Assembly (NCBI GenBank): GCA_947623455.1
Contig: OX392532.1
Span: 8,064,501 to 8,128,500 of the forward strand
Length of the DNA: 64,000 bases
Source of the DNA: Mimachlamys varia
Lineage: Eukaryota; Mollusca; Bivalvia; Pectinida; Pectinidae
Reading direction: 5' to 3'
Every line of letters begins with the position of its first letter. Within the stretch, counting starts at the first letter, position 1. Of this stretch, positions 1 through 11,500 are shown in pieces. The position numbers were made by a program, and so were the translations under genes. Below the pieces are notes generated by a model. That model saw nothing but the letters and a program-made list of their open reading frames with translations, was not told where the DNA came from and searched no databases.

Positions 1-1330
1 TCTCAAGGAATACTCTAATCATGTATTGATAAAACTCTCAAGGAACACTCTAATCATGTAGGTATAAAACTCTCAAGGAACACTCTAATCATGTAGGTAT
101 AAAACTCTCAAGGAACACTCTAATCATGTAGGTATAAAACTCTCAAGGAACACTCTAATCATGTAGGTATAAAACTCTCGAGGAACATTCTAATCATGTA
201 GGTATAAAACTCTCAAGGAACACTCTAATCATGTAGGTATAAAACTCTCAAGGAACACTCTAATCATGTAGGTATAAAACTCTCAAGGAATACTCTAATC
301 ATGTAGGTATAAACTCTCAAGGAATACTCTAATCATGTAGGTATAAAATTCTCAAGGAATACTCTAATCGTGTAGGTATAAAACTCTCAAGGAACACTCT
401 AATCATGTAGGTATAAACTCTCAAGGAACACTCTAATCATGTAGGTATAAAACTCTCAAGGAATACTCAAATCATGTAGGTATAAAACTCTCAAGGAACA
501 CTCTAATCATGTAGGTATAAAACTCTCAAGGAACACTCTAATCATGTAGGTATAAAACTCTCAAGGAACACTCTAATCATGTAGGTATAAAACTCTCGAG
601 GAACACTCTAATCATGTAGGTATAAAACTCTCAAGGAACACTCTAATCATGTATGTATAAAACTCTCAAGGAACACTCTAATCATGTATGTATAAAACTC
701 TCAAGGAACACTCTAATCATGTAGGTATAAAACTCTCGAGGAACACTCTAATCATGTAGGTATAAAACTCTCAAGGAACACTCTAATCATGTAGGTATAA
801 AACTCTCAAGGAACACTCTAATCATGTATGTATAAAACTCTCAAGGAACACTCTAATCATGTATGTATAAAACTCTCGAGGAACACTCTAATCATGTAGG
901 TATAAACTCTCGAGGAACACTCTAATCATGTAGGTATAAAACTCTCAAGGAACACTCTAATCATGTATGTATAAAACTCTCAAGGAACACTCTAATCATG
1001 TAGGTATAAAACTCTCAAGGAACACTCTAATCATGTAGGTATAAAACTCTCGAGGAACACTCTAATCATGTAGGTATAAAACTCTCAAGGAACACTCTAA
1101 TCATGTAGGTATAAAACTCTCAAGGAACACTCTAATCATGTAGGTATAAACTCTCAAGGAACACTCTAATCATGTAGGTATAAAACTCTCAAGGAACACT
1201 CTAATTGTGTAGGTATTAAACTCTCAAGGAATACTCTAATCATGTAGGTATAAAACTCTCAAGAACACTGTAATCATGTAGGTATGAAACTCTCAAGGAA
1301 CACTCTAATCATGTAGGTATAAAACTCTCA
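1..1330. repeat. 35-bp minisatellite, about 38 copies, continues left of window
   Basis: Tandem units with the core CTCAAGGAACACTCTAATCA. A few copies have 33-34 bp or single changes (CTCGAGG, TGTATG). The array probably lies in an intron of the GH63-like gene. No coding capacity is supported. Confidence 0.95.
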
Positions 1331-1968
1331 AGTTACACTTGTCATGTAGGTATAAAACTCTCAAGGAACACTCTAATCATGTAGGTATAAAACTCTCAAG
1401 TTACACTTATCATGTAGGTATAAAACTCTCAAGTTACACTTATCATGTAGGTATAAAACTCTCAAGTTACACTAATCATGTAGGTATAAAACTCTCAAGT
1501 TACACTAATCATGTAGGTATAAAACTCTCAAGTTACACTTATCATGTAGGTATAAAACTCTCAAGTTACACTAATCATGTAGGTATAAAACTCTCAAGTT
1601 ACACTTATCATGTAGGTATAAAACTCTCAAGTTACACTTATCATGTAGGTATAAAACTCTCAAGTTACACTAATCATGTAGGTATAAAACTCTCAAGTTA
1701 CACTTATCATGTAGGTATAAAACTCTCAAGTTACACTTATCATGTAGGTATAAAACTCTCAAGTTACACTTATCATGTAGGTATAAAACTCTCAAGTTAC
1801 ACTTATCATGTAGGTATAAAACTCTCAAGTTACACTAATCATGTAGGTATAAAACTCTCAAGTTACACTAATCATGTAGGTATAAAACTCTCAAGTTACA
1901 CTTATCATGTAGGTATAAAACTCTCAAGTTACACTTATCATGTAGGGATTTAAACTCTCAAGAAACTT
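1331..1968. repeat. 33-bp derivative of the 35-bp minisatellite, about 18 copies
   Basis: The same unit with GGAACACTCTA replaced by GTTACACT(T/A), which shortens it to 33 bp. Because 33 is a multiple of three, an open frame of 204 codons (HVGIKLSSYT repeats) appears at 1339-1953; I treat it as fortuitous. Confidence 0.93.
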
Positions 1969-2302
1969 CATTGTCCAGGACTCTTACTATCCCAAAACCC
2001 TATATCCAAAAAATCTTTGCATGCTTTCTGAAAAGATTTGTTAAGAATAAATTCTACATGTAATATCCTTTCTAATTTTTGCATTGTTTATCCAGAACAG
2101 CATTGATTTAAGCAGAGCATTTTGTATGTAAGCAGAATGTATGTATACCTTATTTGGGCACTCCCATATTTTTTAGAAATAAATGATCCAGAGTATTCCC
2201 AGGATGCTTGCATGACCATATTTTGATAAATACATGTATGTATAGAACTTATATAGGCACAATAATGTATAGACAGATACACAATGATAACTGTATGTTG
2301 AC
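1969..2302 (+). other. unique intronic DNA
   Basis: AT-rich sequence between the 33-bp array and the first acceptor-bearing repeat. I see no exon or regulatory site in it. Confidence 0.6.
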
Positions 2303-2418
2303 CTGTAGATATGGAGACTGGAGGTACATTAATGTATAACTATCTACACCTGTAGATACGGAGACTGGAGGTACATTAATGTATAACTATTTACACCTGT
2401 AGATATGGAGACTGGAGG
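2303..2418 (+). repeat. 47-bp repeat x3 that includes the exon A splice acceptor
   Basis: Copies start at 2309, 2356 and 2403. Each holds ACCTGTAG plus the first 16 bases of exon A (ATATGGAGACTGGAGG, with one T/C change). The third copy continues into the real exon; the first two turn into TACATTAATG intron sequence. Confidence 0.92.
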
Positions 2419-2531
2419 ATGGAAGGTTTGCCCTGTCTGCAGTCCCTAACACAAGACTAGAACATCTTCTGCACTACCTCACAGATGAGAAGGAATTCCT
2501 GTCGCCCTACGGAGTTCGCTCCCTTTCTAAG
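2403..2531 (+). CDS. GH63-like gene, exon A (43 codons)
   Basis: The reading frame gives IWR, then [27 protein letters not shown] and [13 protein letters not shown], a conserved stretch of the GH63/MGH1-like barrel. The acceptor is CCTGTAG at 2402 and the donor is AAG followed by GTGAGC at 2532. The exon length is a multiple of three and it ends in phase 0, matching exon B. Two decoy copies of its first 16 bases plus acceptor sit just upstream at 2309 and 2356. This is the first exon visible; I find no earlier exon of the gene between 1968 and 2302. Confidence 0.85.
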
Positions 2532-5500
2532 GTGAGCTGTTGATATCCTTAGTCAAGTTTTAAATGCTTGAATATATTTTAAAAACTTGAAAAGCATTTG
2601 TTTGCATAAAAACTAGACAGTTTGTATTTGAAAATATAAGATTAGGGTAAAGGGTCAAAGGTCAAATTATTCATCAATTTAAAATCATGTCCAGACTAAT
2701 TTATCAATAATGTCACATTTTAAGCCCTTCTCTGGGAAATTGATTTTGAACAGCTGTTAACATCTACCCCTATTGATACCGTGTGTATTTCTCTCTTTAT
2801 TTAGTATTACTATGACAACCCTTATGAGTTCCATCCTGGAGACAATCCGGTGAAATATTCTCCCGGAGAATCCAGCTCGGAGATGTTTGGAGGCAACAGT
2901 AACTGGAGAGGACCTATCTGGCTGTGTAGTGAGTATCACACCTGTAAACAGTGGGTATATGTCTGTCCAACAGTAACTGGAGAGGGCCTATCTGGCTGTG
3001 TAGTGAGTATCACACCTGTAAACAGTGGGTATAGGTCTGTCCAACAGTAACTGGAGAGGACTTATCTGGCTGTGTAGTGAGTATCATACCTGTAAACAGT
3101 GGGTATAGGTCTGTCCAACAGTAACTGGAGAGGACCTATCTGGCTGTGTAGTGAGTATCATACCTGTAAACAGTGGGTATAGATCTGTCCAACAGTAACT
3201 GGAGAGGTTTTATCTGGCTGTGTAGTGAGTATCACACCTGTAAACAGTGGGTATAGGTCTGTCCAACAGTAACTTGAGAGGGCCTATCTGGCTGTGTAGT
3301 GAGTATCATACCTGTAAACAGTGGGTACAGGTCTGTCCAACAGTAACTGGAGAGGGCCTATCTGGCTGTGTAGTGAGTATCATACCTGTAAACAGTGGGT
3401 ACAGGTCTGTCCAACAGTAACTGGAGAGGGCCTATCTGGCTGTGTAGTGAGTATCATACCTGTAAACAGTGGATATAAGTCTGTCCAACAGTAACTGGAG
3501 AGGGCCTATCTGTCTGTGTAGTGAGTATCATACCTGTAAACAATGGGTATAGGTCTGTCCAACAGTAACTGGAGAGGACTTATCTGGCTGTGTAGTGAGT
3601 ATCATACCTGTAAACAGTGGGTATTAAGTCTGTCCAACAGTAATTGGAGAGGGCCTATCTGTCTGTGTAGTGAGTATCATACCTGTAAACAGTGGGTATA
3701 GGTCTGTCCAACAGTAACTAGAGAGGACTTATCTGGCTGTGTAGTGAGTATTACACCTGTAAACAGTGGGTATAGGTCTGTCCAACAGTAACTGGAGAGG
3801 GTCTATCTTGCTGTGTAGTGAGTATCATACCTGTAAACAGTGGGTATAGGTCTGTCCAACAGTAACTGGAGAGGGCCTATCTGGCTGTGTAGTGAGTATC
3901 ATTCCTGTAAACAGTAGGTATAGGTCTGTCCAACAGTAACTGGAGAGGGCCTATCTGGCTGTGTAGTGAGTAGCATACCTGTAAACAGTGGGTATAGGTC
4001 TGTCCAACAGTAACTGGAGAGGGCCTATCTGGCTGTGTAGTGAGTATCATAACTGTAAACAGTGGGTATAGGTCTGTCCAACAGTAACTTGAGAGGGTCT
4101 ATCTGGCTGTGTAGTGAGTATCATACCTGTAAACAGTGGGTATAGGTCTGTCCAACAGTAACTGGAGAGGACCTATCTGGCTGTGTAGTGAGTATCATAC
4201 CTGTAAACAGTGGGTATAGGTCTGTCCAACAGTAACTGGAGAGGACCTATCTGGCTGTGTAGTGAGTATCATACCTGTAAACAGTGGGTATAGGTCTGTC
4301 CAACAGTAACTGGAGAGGACCTATCTGGCCGTGTAGTGAGTATCATACCTGTAAACAGTGGGTATAGGTCTGTCAAACGGTAACTGGAGAGGGCCTACCT
4401 GGCCATGTAGTGAGTATCATACCTGTAAACAGTGGGTATAGGTCTGTCCAACAGTAACTGGAGAGGACCTATCTGGCCGTGTAGTGAGTATCATACCTGT
4501 AAACAGTGGGTATAGGTCTGTCAAACGGTAACTGGAGAGGGCCTACCTGGCCATGTAGTGAGTATCATACCTGTAAACAGTGGGTATAGGTCTGTCCAAC
4601 GGTAACTGGAGAGGGTCTATCTGGCTGTGTAGTGAGTATCATACCTGTAAACAGTGAGTATAGGTCTGTCCAACGGTAACTGGAGAGGGTCTATCTGGCT
4701 GTGTAGTGAGTATCATACCTGTAAACAGTGGATATAAGTCTGTCCAACAGTAACTGGAGAGGGCCTATCTGTCTGTGTAGTGAGTATCATACCTGTAAAC
4801 AATGGGTATAGGTCTGTCCAACAGTAACTGGAGAGGACTTATCTGGCTGTGTAGTGAGTATCATACCTGTAAACAGTGGGTATTAAGTCTGTCCAACAGT
4901 AATTGGAGAGGGCCTATCTGTCTGTGTAGTGAGTATCATACCTGTAAACAGTGGGTATAGGTCTGTCCAACAGTAACTAGAGAGGACTTATCTGGCTGTG
5001 TAGTGAGTATTACACCTGTAAACAGTGGGTATAGGTCTGTCCAACAGTAACTGGAGAGGGTCTATCTTGCTGTGTAGTGAGTATCATACCTGTAAACAGT
5101 GGGTATAGGTCTGTCCAACAGTAACTGGAGAGGGCCTATCTGGCTGTGTAGTGAGTATCATTCCTGTAAACAGTAGGTATAGGTCTGTCCAACAGTAACT
5201 GGAGAGGGCCTATCTGGCTGTGTAGTGAGTAGCATACCTGTAAACAGTGGGTATAGGTCTGTCCAACAGTAACTGGAGAGGGCCTATCTGGCTGTGTAGT
5301 GAGTATCATAACTGTAAACAGTGGGTATAGGTCTGTCCAACAGTAACTTGAGAGGGTCTATCTGGCTGTGTAGTGAGTATCATACCTGTAAACAGTGGGT
5401 ATAGGTCTGTCCAACAGTAACTGGAGAGGACCTATCTGGCTGTGTAGTGAGTATCATACCTGTAAACAGTGGGTATAGGTCTGTCCAACAGTAACTGGAG

Positions 5501-8500
5501 AGGACCTATCTGGCTGTGTAGTGAGTATCATACCTGTAAACAGTGGGTATAGGTCTGTCCAACAGTAACTGGAGAGGACCTATCTGGCCGTGTAGTGAGT
5601 ATCATACCTGTAAACAGTGGGTATAGGTCTGTCAAACGGTAACTGGAGAGGGCCTACCTGGCCATGTAGTGAGTATCATACCTGTAAACAGTGGGTATAG
5701 GTCTGTCCAACAGTAACTGGAGAGGACCTATCTGGCCGTGTAGTGAGTATCATACCTGTAAACAGTGGGTATAGGTCTGTCAAACGGTAACTGGAGAGGG
5801 CCTACCTGGCCATGTAGTGAGTATCATACCTGTAAACAGTGGGTATAGGTCTGTCCAACGGTAACTGGAGAGGGTCTATCTGGCTGTGTAGTGAGTATCA
5901 TACCTGTAAACAGTGAGTATAGGTCTGTCCAACGGTAACTGGAGAGGGTCTATCTGGCTGTGTAGTGAGTATCATACCTGTAAACAGTGGGTATAGGTCT
6001 GTCCAACAGTAACTGGAGAGGGCCTATCTGGCTGTGTAGTGAGTATCATACGTGTAAACAGTGGGTATAGGTCTGTCAAACAGTAACTGGAGAGGGCCTA
6101 TCTGGCTGTGTAGTGAGTATCATACCTGTAAACAGTGGGTATAGGTCTGTCCAATAGTAACTGGAGAGGACCTATCTGGCTGTGTAGTGAGTATCATACC
6201 TGTAAACGGTGGGTATTGGTCTGTCCAACAGTAACTGGAGAGGGTCTATCTGGCTGTGTAGTGAGTATCATACCTGTAAACAGTGGGTATAGGTCTGTCC
6301 AACAGTAACTGGAGAGGTTTTATCTGGCCGTGTAGTGAGTATCACACCTGTAAACAGTGGGTATAGGTCTGTCCAACAGTAACTGGAGAGGGTCTATCTG
6401 GTTGTGTAGTGAGTATCATACCTGTAAACAGTGGGTATAGGTCTGTCCAACAGTAACTGGAGAGGTTTTATCTGGCTGTGTAGTGAGTATCACACCTGTA
6501 AACAGTGGGTATAGGTCTGTCCAACAGTAACTGGAGAGGACCTATCTGGCCGTGTAGTGAGTATCATACCTGTAAACAGTGGGTATAGGTCTGTCAAACG
6601 GTAACTGGAGAGGGCCTACCTGGCCATGTAGTGAGTATCATACCTGTAAATAGTGGGTATAGGTCTGTCCAACGGTAACTGGAGAGGGTCTATCTGGCTG
6701 TGTAGTGAGTATCATACCTGTAAACAGTGAGTATAGGTCTGTCCAACGGTAACTGGAGAGGGCCTATCTGGCTGTGTAGTGAGTATCATACCTGTAAACA
6801 GTGGGTATAGGTCTGTCAAACAGTAACTGGAGAGGGCCTATCTGGCTGTGTAGTGAGTATCATACCTGTAAACAGTGGGTATAGGTCTGTCCAATAGTAA
6901 CTGGAGAGGACCTATCTGGCTGTGTAGTGAGTATCATACCTGTAAACGGTGGGTATTGGTCTGTCCAACAGTAACTGGAGAGGGTCTATCTGGCTGTGTA
7001 GTGAGTATCATACCTGTAAACAGTGGGTATAGGTCTGTCAAACGGTAACTGGAGAGGGCCTATCTGGCTGTGTAGTGAGTATCATACCTGTAAACAGTGG
7101 GTACAGGTCTGTCCAACAGTAACTGGAGAGGGCCTATCTGGCTGTGTAGTGAGTATCATACCTGTAAACAGTGGATATAAGTCTGTCCAACAGTAACTGG
7201 AGAGGGCCCATCTGTCTGTGTAGTGAGTATCATACCTGTAAACAATGGGTATAGGTCTGTCCAACAGTAACTGGAGAGGGTCTATCTGGCTGTGTAGTGA
7301 GTATCATACCTGTAAACAGTGGGTATTAGGTCTGTCCAACAGTAATTGGAGAGGGCCTATCTGTCTGTGTAGTGAGTATCATACCTGTAAACAGTGGGTA
7401 TAGGTCTGTCCAACAGTAACTAGAGAGGACTTATCTGGCTGTGTAGTGAGTATTACACCTGTAAACAGTGGGTATAGGTCTGTCCAACAGTAACTAGAGA
7501 GGACTTATCTGGCTGTGTAGTGAGTATCATTCCTGTAAACAGTAGGTATAGGTCTGTCCAACAGTAACTGGAGAGGGCCTATCTGGCTGTGTAGTGAGTA
7601 GCATACCTGTAAACAGTGGGTATAGGTCTGTCCAACAGTAACTGGAGAGGGCCTATCTGGCTGTGTAGTGAGTATCATAACTGTAAACAGTGGGTATAGG
7701 TCTGTCCAACGGTAACTTGAGAGGGTCTATCTGGCTGTGTAGTGAGTATCATACCTGTAAACAGTGGGTATAGGTCTGTCCAACAGTAACTGGAGAGGAC
7801 CTATCTGGCTGTGTAGTGAGTATCATACCTGTAAACAGTGGGTATAGGTCTGTCCAACAGTAACTGGAGAGGACCTATCTGGCTGTGTAGTGAGTATCAT
7901 ACCTGTAAACAGTGGGTATAGGTCTGTCCAACAGTAACTGGAGAGGGCCTACCTGGCCATGTAGTGAGTATCATACCTGTAAACAGTGGGTATAGGTCTG
8001 TCCAACAGTAACTGGAGAGGACCTATCTGGCCGTGTAGTGAGTATCATACCTGTAAACAGTGGGTATAGGTCTGTCAAACGGTAACTGGAGAGGGCCTAC
8101 CTGGCCATGTAGTGAGTATCATACCTGTAAACAGTGGGTATAGGTCTGTCCAACGGTAACTGGAGAGGGTCTATCTGGCTGTGTAGTGAGTATCATACCT
8201 GTAAACAGTGAGTATAGGTCTGTCCAACGGTAACTGGAGAGGGTCTATCTGGCTGTGTAGTGAGTATCATACCTGTAAACAGTGGGTATAGGTCTGTCCA
8301 ACAGTAACTGGAGAGGGCCTATCTGGCTGTGTAGTGAGTATCATACGTGTAAACAGTGGGTATAGGTCTGTCAAACAGTAACTGGAGAGGGCCTATCTGG
8401 CTGTGTAGTGAGTATCATACCTGTAAACAGTGGGTATAGGTCTGTCCAATAGTAACTGGAGAGGACCTATCTGGCTGTGTAGTGAGTATCATACCTGTAA

Positions 8501-11500
8501 ACGGTGGGTATTGGTCTGTCCAACAGTAACTGGAGAGGGTCTATCTGGCTGTGTAGTGAGTATCATACCTGTAAACAGTGGGTATAGGTCTGTCCAACAG
8601 TAACTGGAGAGGTTTTATCTGGCCGTGTAGTGAGTATCATACCTGTAAACAGTGGGTATAGGTCTGTCCAACAGTAACTGGAGAGGGCCTATCTGGCTGT
8701 GTAGTGAGTATCATACCTGTAAACAGTGGGTATAGGTCTGTCCAACAGTAACTGGAGAGGTTTTATCTGGCTGTGTAGTGAGTATCACACCTGTAAACAG
8801 TGGGTATAGGTCTGTCCAACAGTAACTGGAGAGGGTCTATCTGGTTGTGTAGTGAGTATCATACCTGTAAACAGTGGGTATAGGTCTGTCCAACAGTAAC
8901 TGGAGAGGTTTTATCTGGCTGTGTAGTGAGTATCACACCTGTAAACAGTGGGTATAGGTCTGTCCAACAGTAACTGGAGAGGACCTATCTGGCCGTGTAG
9001 TGAGTATCATACCTGTAAACAGTGGGTATAGGTCTGTCAAACGGTAACTGGAGAGGGCCTACCTGGCCATGTAGTGAGTATCATACCTGTAAACAGTGGG
9101 TATAGGTCTGTCCAACGGTAACTGGAGAGGGTCTATCTGGCTGTGTAGTGAGTATCATACCTGTAAACAGTGAGTATAGGTCTGTCCAACGGTAACTGGA
9201 GAGGGTCTATCTGGCTGTGTAGTGAGTATCATACCTGTAAACAGTGGGTATAGGTCTGTCCAACAGTAACTGGAGAGGGCCTATCTGGCTGTGTAGTGAG
9301 TATCATACGTGTAAACAGTGGGTATAGGTCTGTCAAACAGTAACTGGAGAGGGCCTATCTGGCTGTGTAGTGAGTATCATACCTGTAAACAGTGGGTATA
9401 GGTCTGTCCAATAGTAACTGGAGAGGACCTATCTGGCTGTGTAGTGAGTATCATACCTGTAAACGGTGGGTATTGGTCTGTCCAACAGTAACTGGAGAGG
9501 GTCTATCTGGCTGTGTAGTGAGTATCATACCTGTAAACAGTGGGTATAGGTCTGTCCAACAGTAACTGGAGAGGTTTTATCTGGCCGTGTAGTGAGTATC
9601 ATACCTGTAAACAGTGGGTATAGGTCTGTCCAACAGTAACTGGAGAGGGCCTATCTGGCTGTGTAGTGAGTATCATACCTGTAAACAGTGGGTATAGGTC
9701 TGTCCAACAGTAACTGGAGAGGTTTTATCTGGCTGTGTAGTGAGTATCACACCTGTAAACAGTGGGTATAGGTCTGTCCAACAGTAACTGGAGAGGGTCT
9801 ATCTGGTTGTGTAGTGAGTATCATACCTGTAAACAGTGGGTATAGGTCTGTCCAACAGTAACTGGAGAGGTTTTATCTGGCTGTGTAGTGAGTATCACAC
9901 CTGTAAACAGTAGGTATAGGTCTGTCCAACAGTAACTGGAGAGGGTCTATCTGGCTGCGTAGTGAGTATCATACCTGTAAACAGTGGGTATAGGTCTGTC
10001 CAATAGTAACTGGAGAGGACCTATCTGGCTGTGTAGTGAGTATCATACCTGTAAACGGTGGGTATTGGTCTGTCCAACAGTAACTGGAGAGGGTCTATCT
10101 GGCTGTGTAGTGAGTATCATACCTGTAAACAGTGGGTATAGGTCTGTCCAACAGTAACTGGAGAGGTTTTATCTGGCCGTGTAGTGAGTATCATACCTGT
10201 AAACAGTGGGTATAGGTCTGTCCAACAGTAACTGGAGAGGTTTTATCTGGCTGTGTAGTGAGTATCACACCTGTAAACAGTGGGTATAGGTCTGTCCAAC
10301 AGTAACTGGAGAGGGTCTATCTGGCTGTGTAGTGAGTATCATACCTGTAAACAGTGGGTATAGGTCTGTCCAACAGTAACTGGAGAGGTTTTATCTGGCT
10401 GTGTAGTGAGTATCACACCTGTAAACAGTGGGTATAGGTCTGTCCAACAGGAACTGGAGAGGGTCTATCTGGCTGTGTAGTGAGTATCATACCTGTAAAC
10501 AGTGGGTACAGGTCTGTCCAACAGTAACTGGAGAGGACCTATCTGGCTGTGTAGTGAGTATCGTACCTGTAAACAGTGGATATAGGTCTGTCCAACAGTA
10601 ACTGGGGAGGGCCTATCTGGCTGTGTAGTGAGTATCATACCTGTAAACAGTGGATATAGGTCTGTCCAGATACATGCATGTATATTTGTAGATAGGTTAA
10701 CCCAATCAGTTCATCTGTTTGAAAAGGGCGCCAACTAACATCAAGTGATCCAAAATAGAAAGTAAAGAAAGAAATTCTCGCAAGATCTTGTGACACGTGG
10801 CCATTTTCAAATGGACCCTGGGAATCTGTTTATTTTTTAGAAATGGATGGCGACAGTTAGTTAGCGACCTCCTGTGACTTGATGAAAGGTGTAGGTTAGT
10901 AGAAAAATATCTGTTCTTTCCATTGATACCTAAATTGCATGTGTAAAAAAATGTTTCTTATAATACAACAATGCTTAATAAGCAGTTCGCTAAAATTTCA
11001 CATATTTATGAAGAGGGGAATAATGACTCTATGAGCCGCTAGCAATCCAAATATTTAGCAGATCAGAGAATCTGAACCCTTCGACTAGCTTAGGATGTGA
11101 CCTTTAACCTTAATACTTACAGTGAACTATATACCGGTGGAAGCCATAGAGATGCACCCTATTTTAACCTTTACTCCTTACAGTGATCTGTATACTGGAG
11201 GAAGCCCTGGAGATGCACCATATTTTAACCTTTACTATTTACAGTGAACTATATACTGGTGGAAGCCCTAGATACGCACCATATTTTAACCTTTACTACT
11301 TACACTGAACTATATACCGGTGGAAGCCATAGAGATGCACCATATTTTAACCTTTACTCCTTACAGTGAACTATATACTGGAGGAAGCCCTAGAGACGCA
11401 CCATATTTTAACCTTTACTACTTACAGTGAACTATATACTGGTGGAAGCCCTAGAGACACATCATATTTTAACCTTTACTCCTTACAGTGAACTATATAC

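Noticed and set aside
1339..1953. 204-codon frame of HVGIKLSSYT repeats
   Set aside because: Caused by the 33-bp unit; no coding flank on either side.
2850..3050. Exon B extending through the first repeat units to a stop at about 3050
   Set aside because: The GTGAGT donor at 2929 and the perfect WLC-MNY join to exon C fit the family; the extension does not.
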